DNA of 64,000 nucleotides from a virus: positions 46,936 through 110,935 of the IMG/VR virus record IMGVR_UViG_3300027749_000058; one strand, given 5' to 3'. The notes beneath the pieces are model-generated. The model did not search any database, was not told where the DNA came from, and saw only the letters and a program-made list of their open reading frames with translations. Each line of letters begins with the position of its first letter. Position 1 is the first letter of the stretch. This document shows positions 1 through 7,291 of this stretch, piece after piece. The position numbers and the translations under genes are program-made.

Positions 1-537
1 CAACAAGGATTAACAACAAAACAAAAACAATTTAGTGACGGATTGGTTGCTCAAGGATATGTTATTGATCCATCGCCATGGGATATCACATCTAAAAGAC
101 TTAAAAAAGCTGAAATAGAACAAATTCCAGGACTTGCAGATTTATTTCCAAATGGTTTAAATGTTTATTTTGACCCAACAAAAATAAAGGGAAGTAATAT
201 TACAGGATATAAAGACAGATCAGCATCAATGACACCTGACGTAAACTCTTGTAAAGATTTTGTTCAAACATATTTTAACGATTATAAAGGTGGCGGTGAA
301 GGTAATCCACAAGATACCGAATTTGCTGACTTGAAAAATAAAGTTCAAGCTTGTGCAAATAAATGGTATCCTAAATGGTCAGGATTATCAGGTGGTGTTT
401 TAGGAATCGGATCAGGTCAAAATCATTTGGATGATATGATAGACGTTTTAACAGGAGTTAAAACAAATTATGAAGGAGTTGGAATTCCATCAAGAACAAC
501 AGGTTGGGGATTAACACCTCCAAGAACAAAAAGATAA
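1..537 (+). CDS. Unknown protein, 5' end outside window
   Basis: The reading frame is open from base 1, so the gene begins upstream of the window. A TTG at 43 is probably not the start. The visible 178 residues are polar, with a Gly-rich centre (KGGGEGN), two Cys residues and a basic end (TPPRTKR). No signal peptide or membrane segment is visible and I do not recognise the family. The next gene starts 8 bp downstream, so the two are probably cotranscribed. Confidence 0.75.
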   Translation, partial: QQGLTTKQKQFSDGLVAQGYVIDPSPWDITSKRLKKAEIEQIPGLADLFPNGLNVYFDPTKIKGSNITGYKDRSASMTPDVNSCKDFVQTYFNDYKGGGEGNPQDTEFADLKNKVQACANKWYPKWSGLSGGVLGIGSGQNHLDDMIDVLTGVKTNYEGVGIPSRTTGWGLTPPRTKR

Positions 538-545
538 GAATTACT

Positions 546-1298
546 ATGAAATTAGATAAAGAAATTAAAAAGAAACTTTTAGAAACAAAAGAACAAAAAA
601 ATAAGTTAATTATTGAGCAAGAAATTGTTCGTAGTAGACTTATGATGATATTTGAAAGTGAAGATAATCTTAAAAATTGGGATAATTTATCTGATAAAAA
701 AAGGTTTAAAATTAGTTGTAAGTTTTTACAAGAAGTATCCTTTCAACAACAAAATGGAGTCATTAGTGAACAATTTTTAGATACTATTAAATCTATTTTT
801 GGGTCAAGTGTTGGAGGTGGATTTGGTCAAGCAATATTAGAACCGGCTGTTAGCTGGATTTTATCAGGATTAGGTATGGAAAGTAATTCATTCATTAAAA
901 AGTTCGTAGTATCTTTTTTAACACAACAAGAAGGGTTTTGGAATTATTTGAAAGATTGTAAAACATTAACAAAAGGTATTGCAGAATCTATTGCCAAGGC
1001 AACACTTATGCAAGTTCAACAAAGTACAGGTACTGGTGGATTTTGGATGGATGCGGTAAGAAATACTTTATATAATTATTTAACACCAAAACCTGGTGAT
1101 GATAGTGGATTTGTTGGAGGTATTGAAAAAGAAATTGAAGATAAGGTTTGTGGATATTGGAATAAAGCAACAGGAAATGCAAAAAATGTTTTAACTAAAC
1201 TAAATGGTGAAAAACAAGCACAAAGTACAGAAACAAACACACAAACAACTCCACCACCACCTGCAGGAACAACTGCAGTATTTCCAACAGGTAAATAA
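546..1298 (+). CDS. Unknown protein with hydrophobic Gly-rich centre
   Basis: The ATG at 546 (MKLDKEIKKK) was chosen because the in-frame TTG at 504 lies inside the upstream gene. The 250-residue protein has a charged helical N-terminus (1-80), a Gly/Ala-rich partly hydrophobic stretch (about 80-170) and a Thr/Pro/Gln-rich tail ending near TPPPPAG. This build is common in phage virion or membrane-active proteins, but nothing specific identifies it. It lies 8 bp after the preceding gene. A bidirectional terminator follows it, facing clpP. Confidence 0.7.
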   Translation: MKLDKEIKKKLLETKEQKNKLIIEQEIVRSRLMMIFESEDNLKNWDNLSDKKRFKISCKFLQEVSFQQQNGVISEQFLDTIKSIFGSSVGGGFGQAILEPAVSWILSGLGMESNSFIKKFVVSFLTQQEGFWNYLKDCKTLTKGIAESIAKATLMQVQQSTGTGGFWMDAVRNTLYNYLTPKPGDDSGFVGGIEKEIEDKVCGYWNKATGNAKNVLTKLNGEKQAQSTETNTQTTPPPPAGTTAVFPTGK

Positions 1299-1365
1299 TA
1301 TTGATTCTTAGTGAATCATATTTATAAATGAGGACTAAAACAAAAAAGGGGGTGTTCTAAATCTA

Positions 1366-1396
1366 AAAAAAGAAGGGTTATTTACCCTTCTTTTTT
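1366..1396. terminator. Bidirectional terminator between convergent genes
   Basis: A 13-bp A/T-flanked stem (1366-1378 with 1384-1396; core GAAGGGT/ACCCTTC) has a 5-nt loop and gives a U-run in both directions. It overlaps the 3' end of the leftward clpP gene and can also stop rightward transcription from the gene ending at 1298. Confidence 0.85.
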
Positions 1397-2058
1397 GTTT
1401 TAACAATCTCATCAATAATTCCATATTCTACAGCCTCTTCAGCACTTAACCAAAAATCACGAGCAGCATCTTCCGTAACTTGTTCTGCGGATTTACCACA
1501 AAAACCACCTAATAACTCAAATAAAATTTTATTTGTCTTTTCCCATTCAACAAAATTAATTCTTGCATCTTGAATGTTACCTCCAGCACCACCTGAAGTT
1601 TGATGTAACATAGTCTTAGAGAATTTTAAAGAACTACGTTTACCTTTGGTACCTGCTCCAAGTAATACAGAACCCATTGATGCGGCCATACCTGTATTTA
1701 CAGTTCTAATGTCACAAGAGATGTAGTTCATTACATCTACCATAGATAGTCCTGATTTAACACTCCCACCTGGAGAGTCAATATGCATTGTGATATCAGT
1801 TTTATCTGAAGAATCTAAATACATTAATTGAGCTTGAACAACGGTAGACATTCTATCATCAACTCCGCCTGCGACCCATAGTAATCGGTCTCTCATTAAT
1901 CTTGAGAAAATATCCATCTGAGTTACTCTCATTTCTCTTTCTTCCAAGATATAAGGAGTCATTGATGATTCAATATGGTTTCCAATATTGTGTAAGTCTA
2001 ATGAATTCTTCCCCAAATGTTTTACGTAATAATTTTGAAAATCTTGTCCTACTGTCAT
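1378..2058 (-). CDS. clpP: ClpP-type serine protease
   Basis: The 226-residue protein matches ClpP throughout. The catalytic triad is visible: Ser127 in GMAASMGS, His152 in MLHQ and Asp201 in ARDFWLSAEEA. The oxyanion/strand motif DSPGGSV is at 94-100. ClpP forms a tetradecameric cytosolic chamber fed by a Clp ATPase. A ClpC-like ATPase with a ClpP-binding loop lies at 20176-22191. The N-terminus carries about 30 residues more than mature E. coli ClpP. The gene is third in a leftward cluster (HNH, small protein, clpP). Phage ClpP homologues can act as head-maturation proteases, but a separate T4-type prohead protease is present, so a degradative role is favoured. Confidence 0.93.
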   Translation of the reverse strand: MTVGQDFQNYYVKHLGKNSLDLHNIGNHIESSMTPYILEEREMRVTQMDIFSRLMRDRLLWVAGGVDDRMSTVVQAQLMYLDSSDKTDITMHIDSPGGSVKSGLSMVDVMNYISCDIRTVNTGMAASMGSVLLGAGTKGKRSSLKFSKTMLHQTSGGAGGNIQDARINFVEWEKTNKILFELLGGFCGKSAEQVTEDAARDFWLSAEEAVEYGIIDEIVKTKKKGK

Positions 2059-2104
2059 AATTTATATTTTTTACAAAAGTAATATTTTTTTTTTATAAAA
2101 AAAA

Positions 2105-2395
2105 TTATTCTGTAATTTCTTTATTAGATTCTGGTTCTGTTGCTTTCATATTAACTCCTGTTCCTTCGGGAATGTCTTCTTCACACATATAAATGTGAAC
2201 TTGTTCATTATTTTTAAAAACAATTACTTTTTTAACATTTTCTCCTAAATTAACATCTCCTGTAATATCAACGACAATTCCTTCATCATCTTTTAATATT
2301 AACCCTAAAGCTCTTGCAAAGATTAATGATGAGTTTAATAAATCTTGTGGATTTTGTCCTTGTCCGGCTTGATTTGGGTTTGTATAATTATCCAT
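2105..2395 (-). CDS. Small acidic protein of unknown function
   Basis: This is a 96-residue acidic protein in the clpP cluster, 46 bp upstream of clpP and 36 bp after the HNH gene. It has a Gln/Asn-rich N-terminus and a central predicted beta region (IVVDITGDVNLGE, VIVFKNNEQVHIY). There is no membrane segment. The family is not recognised. Its position suggests cotranscription with clpP and possibly an accessory role, which is inference only. Confidence 0.7.
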   Translation of the reverse strand: MDNYTNPNQAGQGQNPQDLLNSSLIFARALGLILKDDEGIVVDITGDVNLGENVKKVIVFKNNEQVHIYMCEEDIPEGTGVNMKATEPESNKEITE

Positions 2396-2431
2396 AATTA
2401 TTTTTTGTATTTTAAAGTTAATATTTTGTTT

Positions 2432-2920
2432 TTAATAAACAAATGATTTTTGATATTCATTCCAAACTTTTTGTAATCCATCTGTTTCATTTATTAATGA
2501 TGGTATAAAGGGCTTATGTTTCATTACCAATTTGGCTTCTTCAGGAGTTTTACTTCCTTTTTTGAGATTACATTTAAAACATGATGTAACCAAGTTTGTC
2601 CATTCATTTCCCCCACCTTTAGATTTAGGGATTACGTGGTCTAATGTTAGTTCTTTTTTTGACCCACAATAAACGCATTCGTGTCCATCTCTTTTATAAA
2701 TTCTTGATCTATTGGCCCTTAAATTTTTGGCTTGATGTTTAATATATTTTAATAATCTAATAATTAGTGGGCGCAAAAATGTTTTATATCCGCTAACAAT
2801 AGGGTTATCATCTGATTTAATTAATTCAGCCCTACCTTTATCAACCAATACAAAACCCCGCCTAATAGTTGTTATATTAAGAGGGGTGTAGTCATAATTT
2901 AATACTAAAACACCGCTCAT
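2432..2920 (-). CDS. HNH endonuclease
   Basis: The 162-residue protein has an HNH nuclease domain at about 72-122. It shows the zinc pair C82xxC85, the catalytic stretch LTLDHVIPKS (H95), the TNL Asn109, and the second zinc pair C114xxC117 followed by N118. The N-terminal 60 residues (VLNYDYTPLNITTIRRG) are typical of the small stand-alone HNH proteins common in Bacteroidota and their phages. It is the first gene of the leftward operon with clpP. It may be a homing-type or packaging-associated nuclease; the sequence does not decide. Confidence 0.9.
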   Translation of the reverse strand: MSGVLVLNYDYTPLNITTIRRGFVLVDKGRAELIKSDDNPIVSGYKTFLRPLIIRLLKYIKHQAKNLRANRSRIYKRDGHECVYCGSKKELTLDHVIPKSKGGGNEWTNLVTSCFKCNLKKGSKTPEEAKLVMKHKPFIPSLINETDGLQKVWNEYQKSFVY

Positions 2921-2963
2921 TACAATAATTTTTTACAATAATAGTTTATTTTATGATAAAAAC

Positions 2964-2985
2964 AAAAAAGGGGTCAAAGACCCCT
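2964..2985 (-). terminator. Terminator of a small leftward gene
   Basis: A 7-bp stem AGGGGTC/GACCCCT with a 3-nt loop (2969-2985) is followed, in the leftward direction, by six T residues. It lies upstream of the HNH gene, so it must end a transcript from the right. That supports the 32-codon reading frame at 3004-3102. Confidence 0.75.
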
Positions 2986-3003
2986 AATTAATATACTACA
3001 GAT

Positions 3004-3102
3004 TTAGTAATAGTTTATGGTTTGAGGTTTTTTAATTCTCAATACATCCGAGTTCTCATACTTAATAATCTCCAAAAGACTTTCTCTATTTCTGTTTATC
3101 AT
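3004..3102 (-). CDS. Possible 32-residue protein
   Basis: This short ATG frame starts MINRNRESLLEIIK and ends PQTINYY before TAA. It is charged with a helical first half. The support is contextual: a strong factor-independent terminator lies 18 bp beyond its stop codon, and no other leftward gene needs it. The family is unknown, and it could instead be a non-coding transcript. Confidence 0.4.
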   Translation of the reverse strand: MINRNRESLLEIIKYENSDVLRIKKPQTINYY

Positions 3103-3124
3103 AATAATAAATATCTAAAAAAAT

Positions 3125-3154
3125 TTTGTGAAATCAATTATTATATTATCTTTG
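3125..3154 (+). promoter_or_regulatory. Bacteroidota-type promoter
   Basis: TTTG (3125-3128) and TATCTTTG (3147-3154) are separated by 18 bp, matching the Bacteroidota primary sigma factor consensus (TTTG, TAnnTTTG). The start codon of the next gene is 16 bp downstream. Confidence 0.8.
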
Positions 3155-3170
3155 TAAAAATTATTGAGAT

Positions 3171-3470
3171 ATGATTCATTTACCAACAGCAACAACTATG
3201 GGAACAAGTTTCCATGATACAACATTTAAATCAACTCCGAATCAATTAATTGAGGTATTAGGAGAAATCACCTATAAAGGTAGTAGTGACGAAAAAAGCA
3301 CTATGGAATGGGTTAGAGAATTGGATAGTGCGGATGTTTTCACCGTATATGATTGGAAGTATTATAGAGAACTTGAAATGGATGAAGAAATCCTATGGCA
3401 CATTGGAGGAAAAAATAAATACATAACCGAACAGGCAAAAAAAGAAATTCTTAACCTTTTAAATAAATAA
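3171..3470 (+). CDS. Unknown 99-residue protein
   Basis: The gene starts with ATG 16 bp after a clear promoter. The protein is soluble and mildly acidic, with several Trp/Tyr residues (EWVRELDSADVFTVYDWKYY) and a Lys-rich C-terminal helix. There are no recognised motifs. It is followed after 3 bp by another small gene, so the two form a short operon leading into the lipoprotein gene. Confidence 0.7.
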   Translation: MIHLPTATTMGTSFHDTTFKSTPNQLIEVLGEITYKGSSDEKSTMEWVRELDSADVFTVYDWKYYRELEMDEEILWHIGGKNKYITEQAKKEILNLLNK

Positions 3471-3473
3471 AAT

Positions 3474-3752
3474 ATGCCAGATTTTTATGTTGATACTATT
3501 ACAGTAGATGCTTACGAGTATGTAACGAGTTGTACCAAGAGTGAAATTAAAGAATTAATTTCGGAATTAGTTGATGGTGATTACCTTCCATCATCAGTAT
3601 TAAAATTAAATAAGGAAGGTAAGGTAGACGATGGACTTGGAAGATTACAATCTGATTTTGTAGAAAAATTAGATAAATTATCTAAAGTTTATTATTCTTT
3701 ATCTAAAGAGGATGAAGAATTTTTGCAAACAATTTTTAACAAATACATATAA
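3474..3752 (+). CDS. Unknown acidic 92-residue protein
   Basis: The protein is soluble and acidic, with mostly helical sequence. It starts MPDFYVDTITVDAYEYV and has a Lys/Leu-rich C-terminal half. It lies 3 bp after the preceding gene and 9 bp before the lipoprotein gene, so a shared transcript is likely. I do not recognise the family. Confidence 0.7.
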   Translation: MPDFYVDTITVDAYEYVTSCTKSEIKELISELVDGDYLPSSVLKLNKEGKVDDGLGRLQSDFVEKLDKLSKVYYSLSKEDEEFLQTIFNKYI

Positions 3753-3761
3753 ATAAAAACT

Positions 3762-4508
3762 ATGAAAATCAAACAAATTTTCCTTGCGGTAGCTATCACC
3801 TTATTAGCAATTTCTTGTACTAAACAGGATATCCCGGTACCACAACAAGATAATGTACTTCAAACTAACTCAGTTGCTGCAACATCAAGTGTAACAACTG
3901 AAACAAATAATAAGGCATATATTTTTGTTGAACCAAATTCAAAATTCCAAACGGTTAAGACTTATTTATCAAGTTTACCGAAAACACCTTTATACCCAAT
4001 TAATTTTACAGGATTTTTTGGGGTTAATGCCAATGCTTGGAAATATACATATCAAAACTATGTAGATATGCCTTATTGGAATAACGGAACACTTCCATCG
4101 ATTATTGAATCCAATATCCCACAAACATCTGGTGGTGTTGATTCATACGGTAATGCTAAATTGGCTTATTGTTTTGAGACAATTAAAATACCAAAAAATA
4201 CCACAGTTGGAATGGCTTGGATTACAATTTTAGTCCCTGTTTCAGCAATGAACAACGATATTAAAAGACTAAGGACGGTATATTCATATGAAAAAAATGC
4301 CACAACAGGAGTTCTTATAACAAATGGTAGTATTAAAGGTTGGACATATACTATGGATAATATCATCTTTAGTTATGTAATTAACTATCAAGGAAATAGA
4401 CTTCCTAAAGGTCTTTACAGACTTTATAGTACATACCCAGATACAGGTTTAAAGGCTAACTTGAATGATAAAAATGACTATTACTTAAAAGGTAATAGTA
4501 TTGAATAG
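3762..4508 (+). CDS. Phage-encoded lipoprotein
   Basis: A type II signal peptide is clear: MKIKQ, a hydrophobic run, then the lipobox LAIS|C at residues 16-20. The mature 229-residue protein follows with a Thr/Ser/Gln-rich linker. The body is rich in Tyr, Asn and aromatic residues, with a beta-type pattern. It should be exported and lipidated on the host envelope. Phage lipoproteins often block receptors (superinfection exclusion) or alter the surface, but no motif proves that here. It is third in a small operon that starts at 3171. Confidence 0.75.
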   Translation: MKIKQIFLAVAITLLAISCTKQDIPVPQQDNVLQTNSVAATSSVTTETNNKAYIFVEPNSKFQTVKTYLSSLPKTPLYPINFTGFFGVNANAWKYTYQNYVDMPYWNNGTLPSIIESNIPQTSGGVDSYGNAKLAYCFETIKIPKNTTVGMAWITILVPVSAMNNDIKRLRTVYSYEKNATTGVLITNGSIKGWTYTMDNIIFSYVINYQGNRLPKGLYRLYSTYPDTGLKANLNDKNDYYLKGNSIE

Positions 4509-4536
4509 ACCAAATCCTAAATGGGACTCAAAAAAG

Positions 4537-4567
4537 TTTGAATTTTGAATATAATTTCTTATCTTTG
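4537..4567 (+). promoter_or_regulatory. Promoter of tRNA-Thr transcript
   Basis: TTTG (4537-4540) and TATCTTTG (4560-4567) are 19 bp apart. The transcript would enter a strong hairpin and then tRNA-Thr. Confidence 0.85.
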
Positions 4568-4584
4568 ATAAAAGTGGATAAAAT

Positions 4585-4620
4585 GTGTAGTAGCCACAGG
4601 GAAGGTACCTCCCACTACAC
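4585..4620 (+). other. Leader hairpin before tRNA-Thr
   Basis: The outer stem GTGTAGT/ACTACAC (4585-4591 with 4614-4620) stacks on an inner stem GGGA/TCCC (4599-4602 with 4610-4613). It lies between promoter and tRNA, 6 bp before the tRNA 5' end, and is probably a processing or stability element. Confidence 0.6.
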
Positions 4621-4626
4621 TCTTAA

Positions 4627-4699
4627 GCCTCCTTAGCTCAACTGGTAGAGCAATAGTTTTGTAAATTATAGGTTGTTGGTTCGATTCCGACAGGAGGCT
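4627..4699 (+). tRNA. tRNA-Thr (TGT)
   Basis: A full cloverleaf is visible. The acceptor GCCTCCT/AGGAGGC is perfect. The anticodon stem is ATAGT/ATTAT with loop TTTGTAA, giving anticodon TGT. The T-loop is TTCGATT. CCA is not encoded. Confidence 0.95.
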
Positions 4700-4714
4700 C
4701 AAAAATTATTTATT

Positions 4715-4942
4715 ATGTTTTGGATTATTTATTTATTGTGTGCGGTTTATTGTTTTATTAAATTGCAAAAAAGTTACAAAAAAAGGTCTTTGGATGGTGT
4801 TATTGGTGTTTCTCCTGGTTTGGACGCCATAATGATAATTATATTATCTCCTGTGTTAGCAATTATTGATGTTAGTTTAACTTGGATTAGGTTATATAAA
4901 GAAGCTGAACAATCAAGAATAGACCAAGAAAAAATATTATAA
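4715..4942 (+). CDS. Small membrane protein
   Basis: The ATG at 4715 was chosen because the upstream in-frame codons lie within tRNA-Thr. The 75-residue protein has two probable membrane helices: the N-terminal MFWIIYLLCAVYCFI and a second around LDAIMIIILSPVLAIIDVS. They are joined by a basic loop (KKR) and followed by a charged tail, suggesting an inner-membrane location. The family is unknown. It sits 15 bp after the tRNA and 2 bp before the next gene. Confidence 0.7.
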   Translation: MFWIIYLLCAVYCFIKLQKSYKKRSLDGVIGVSPGLDAIMIIILSPVLAIIDVSLTWIRLYKEAEQSRIDQEKIL

Positions 4943-4944
4943 CT

Positions 4945-5292
4945 ATGGCTCATCCAAACTTACACGCAAAATCATCCGCAAAAAAATTTGGTGGAAAACC
5001 TGAAGATTATATCCATTTACATGAATGGTTAGATGAAACCAAGTCTTGGTTTGGAGATTCTTTACACAGGATGTTTAGACACCATAGTGAAGGTATTTTT
5101 GAGATGGAGAAAAGGTTTGGATCAGAATTTAAAAATAGTGATGGAAAGATAGTTTATACCAGATATGTGGGAGAACAGCATGTGAAAGAAGATTGTAATA
5201 ATTATATTCCATCCGCAAAAGAATATATTAATAATATCTCAACAAATCAGCGTCCTCAATGGATGACGAGAACACTTAAACTGGAAGACTAA
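4945..5292 (+). CDS. DUF6915-like protein
   Basis: This 115-residue soluble protein has a distinctive pattern: an N-terminal HAKSSAKKFGG followed by a segment with EDYIHLHEWLDE, then HRMFRHHSEGIF, then RYVGEQHVKED. It is rich in His and Trp. I recall this pattern from the DUF6915 family, found in phages and bacteria with no known function. The assignment is from memory of the family, not a search. It lies between small genes of a rightward run. Confidence 0.65.
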   Translation: MAHPNLHAKSSAKKFGGKPEDYIHLHEWLDETKSWFGDSLHRMFRHHSEGIFEMEKRFGSEFKNSDGKIVYTRYVGEQHVKEDCNNYIPSAKEYINNISTNQRPQWMTRTLKLED

Positions 5293-5299
5293 TATTTAT
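5293..5299 (+). promoter_or_regulatory. TATTTAT box
   Basis: TATTTAT lies 5 bp before the ATG of the next gene. The same box recurs just upstream of many genes on both strands and is a candidate late-promoter element. Confidence 0.45.
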
Positions 5300-5303
5300 T
5301 GTT

Positions 5304-6032
5304 ATGAAAAGAGATGTTAATTCAATAAAGGTCTTATCACCTGACGACAAAAAATATTTAAAAAAAGTTTCCAATTATCTTAATTCATTGGGAATGCAAG
5401 ATGGTACCATTGAACTTGATTTTAGTGGAGAACGTGTAAGATTATCAGATATAAATTGGAACAGAGAAACCCATTTTACAAATAACTATAGCGCAGAAAT
5501 TCCTGATGGACTATTACCAATTCTTCAAAAGATAATAAATTATATTGATGTAAATGATTTATACCAACAACTTGATGAAGATGTAAACTATGAAAGAATA
5601 GAAATAGATATTGATACAAAAACAAAAGAAATATCTGTTTCTCATTTTTATTCATATTATGATAGGGGTAATGAAAATTCAGTTGAATTTGATTCCCAAG
5701 AAGATTTGGAACAATTTGATGGGTGGGTAAGTGATGAATTTGCAACAATAGATATACCTGAAACAGGAATATTAACATTAAGGTATAATGGTGGTGGTGA
5801 TTCAGGGTATATTGAAAATTCATTTGAAGAAAATGGTGACGCTGTTCCTGCTGAAATTGAAGATTGGTGTTATAGAGCCTTAGAACAAAACTTCGGTGGG
5901 TGGGAAATTAATGAAGGTTCCGATGGGGAATTCATTTTTGATTTTAATAATTCAATGGTTACTTTAAACCATACTATGAATACAGAAGAAAATGCAAGTA
6001 ATACTCTTTATGAAGAAAGTTTTGCTGATTAA
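5304..6032 (+). CDS. Unknown acidic protein, 242 residues
   Basis: The protein is strongly acidic throughout, with Asp/Glu-rich stretches and many Tyr/Asn residues. The pattern is mixed alpha/beta with no Cys clusters or membrane segments. A motif-like stretch LRYNGGGDSGYIE occurs at about 155-167. It is preceded 5 bp upstream by a TATTTAT box. The function is unknown. Confidence 0.7.
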   Translation: MKRDVNSIKVLSPDDKKYLKKVSNYLNSLGMQDGTIELDFSGERVRLSDINWNRETHFTNNYSAEIPDGLLPILQKIINYIDVNDLYQQLDEDVNYERIEIDIDTKTKEISVSHFYSYYDRGNENSVEFDSQEDLEQFDGWVSDEFATIDIPETGILTLRYNGGGDSGYIENSFEENGDAVPAEIEDWCYRALEQNFGGWEINEGSDGEFIFDFNNSMVTLNHTMNTEENASNTLYEESFAD

Positions 6033-6071
6033 TTTTATTTAATAAAAAAACAAAGTTTAGAGATTTTCGTA

Positions 6072-6086
6072 TATATTTGTATTTAT
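6072..6086 (+). promoter_or_regulatory. Possible stacked promoter elements
   Basis: TATATTTG (6072-6079; fits TAnnTTTG) is immediately followed by TATTTAT (6080-6086). The start codon follows 6 bp later at 6092, giving a very short leader. No convincing TTTG partner is seen at the right distance. Confidence 0.45.
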
Positions 6087-6091
6087 TAGTA

Positions 6092-6949
6092 ATGACACGA
6101 ATTATATCACTTACTGAATCTGAACTTATGAACGTTGTGAAAACAATTTTGGAACAAGTTAATCTTAATGATTATATTGCAGAAGATTTTGTAGAAGTTT
6201 CTCTTCATTATTTTAGACCATGGATTAAACAAACTCACGGTGAAGAAATTGGTCAATATCCATTATCTTTTTTGATTAAAAAATATTTGGATGAATTTTG
6301 TGAAGACAAACATATTGATTTAGGTAGCACCTATTATTCTAATAATTATAATAAATTGGCCGCGGTTGGTAAATTAATTGTAAAAAAAGGACTTCATGAA
6401 TTACCAAGCATGAAACCTAAAGGATTATTCACAGAAAAATATAAAAAAGGTATTACAGCACTACTTGATCGTTTGGATATTCCTGATTATATGGAACTTA
6501 AAATTACCGAACCAGAACCTTATAATGTTAAAATAAAAACATATATTAAATTTGAACCATTATTAAAATCTGAAAATAAATTATCGTCATCATCGGTAAT
6601 TACAAACAAGTTAAGACAATCTTTTCAAGATTATTTGGGAGTTACCTATGGATTGCCATCTCATGGAGAATTGAATTTATATATTGATGATACACCAGTA
6701 TATCTTGGTCAGGATGAATGGGTTAAAAATGTTTTTAATAAAGAACTTAAGAAAAAAATTAAAGAACTTCCTGAGGCAAAATCAGTTTTACGTTCAATTA
6801 AACTTGATGTGAGTCCATATTTATATGCCACAATAAAATTAGGATTCAATAGCAGTTCAAGATGGAATAGTCAAAAAGAATTTAAAGTAAAAGTTATTGA
6901 CCTTTTGAAAGAAATGGGATACAATACGTCAATATTAAAAGTAGAATGA
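6092..6949 (+). CDS. Unknown protein with capsid-targeting-like N-terminus
   Basis: The ATG at 6092 gives MTRIISLTESELMNVVKTILEQ; a TTG at 6077 lies inside the promoter-like sequence and was rejected. The first 22 residues match a leader pattern shared with other proteins here (basic start, LTE-x-x-L, ending ILE|Q). The remaining approximately 260 residues are soluble, mixed alpha/beta and Lys-rich, with no known motif. A terminator follows. Packaging into the head is an inference from the N-terminal peptide. Confidence 0.7.
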   Translation: MTRIISLTESELMNVVKTILEQVNLNDYIAEDFVEVSLHYFRPWIKQTHGEEIGQYPLSFLIKKYLDEFCEDKHIDLGSTYYSNNYNKLAAVGKLIVKKGLHELPSMKPKGLFTEKYKKGITALLDRLDIPDYMELKITEPEPYNVKIKTYIKFEPLLKSENKLSSSSVITNKLRQSFQDYLGVTYGLPSHGELNLYIDDTPVYLGQDEWVKNVFNKELKKKIKELPEAKSVLRSIKLDVSPYLYATIKLGFNSSSRWNSQKEFKVKVIDLLKEMGYNTSILKVE

Positions 6950-6960
6950 TTAAAACAATT

Positions 6961-6986
6961 AAATCCCTTTTATAGGGATTTTTTAT
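6961..6986 (+). terminator. Factor-independent terminator
   Basis: The 8-bp stem AAATCCCT/AGGGATTT (6961-6968 with 6974-6981) has a 5-nt loop and a T-rich tail. It ends the gene at 6092-6949 and separates it from the next tRNA transcript. Confidence 0.85.
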
Positions 6987-7016
6987 TTGTATTTATCAAT
7001 AAAACCCTTATCTTTG
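6986..7016 (+). promoter_or_regulatory. Promoter of interrupted tRNA-Arg transcript
   Basis: TTTG (6986-6989) and TATCTTTG (7009-7016) are 19 bp apart. A CACC/GGTG leader hairpin (7031-7047 region) lies between it and the tRNA. Confidence 0.85.
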
Positions 7017-7057
7017 TGGAAGAAATTACTCACCTATAATCTAAAGGTGGGGAATAC

Positions 7058-7157
7058 GGTTCGGTAGCTCAGCTGGATAGTAGCGACAGCCTTCTTGGTC
7101 TATATTTTAGTATTACCAAGAAGCTGTAGGTCATTGGTTCGAATCCAATCCGGATCA
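7058..7157 (+). tRNA. tRNA-Arg (TCT) interrupted by a 25-nt insertion
   Basis: The acceptor is GGTTCGG/CCGGATC (one G-T and one T-G). The D-arm is TAGCTCAGCTGGATA-like and the T-arm is ATTGG/CCAAT around TTCGAAT. The anticodon stem ACAGC/GCTGT (7086-7090 with 7123-7127) encloses 32 nt instead of 7. Removing 7096-7120 gives a canonical loop CTTCTAA with anticodon TCT (Arg). The insertion pairs with the anticodon side: CTTCTTGGT (7091-7099) with ACCAAGAAG (7115-7123). Either this is a small intron or the gene is inactive. CCA is not encoded. Confidence 0.75.
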
Positions 7158-7200
7158 CAAATGGAAATAATATTTTTTTAATCCATTTAAATATATTTAT

Positions 7201-7208
7201 TATCTTTG
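7201..7208 (+). promoter_or_regulatory. TATCTTTG promoter element of a small RNA
   Basis: A perfect TATCTTTG lies just upstream of a twin-hairpin RNA. The upstream TTTG element is poor. Confidence 0.55.
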
Positions 7209-7212
7209 TTTT

Positions 7213-7291
7213 GTGATTGAAGACAACCTATTTAGATACAATCGGTCACAAAATTACGGGAAGGGACAACAATTTAGATACCCTTCCTGTT
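7213..7291 (+). ncRNA. Twin-hairpin small RNA with matching loops
   Basis: Two successive hairpins follow a TATCTTTG element. The first is GATTG/CAATC (7215-7219 with 7239-7243), extended by GTG/CAC. The second is GGAAGGG/CCCTTCC (7259-7265 with 7281-7287), followed by a T-rich tail as in a terminator. The two loops share ACAAC, one or two variable bases, then ATTTAGATA, while the stems are unrelated. There is no reading frame. The repeated loop suggests a binding site presented twice. The family is unknown. Confidence 0.6.

Noticed and set aside
1328-1360. Ten-codon frame after a TATTTATA box at 1319-1326
   Set aside because: Too short to support; the box may be chance in AT-rich DNA.
1378-2058. 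ClpP homologue as the main head-maturation protease
   Set aside because: A T4 gp21-type protease lies in the head module, and clpP is far from it, so a degradative partner of the Clp ATPase is more likely.
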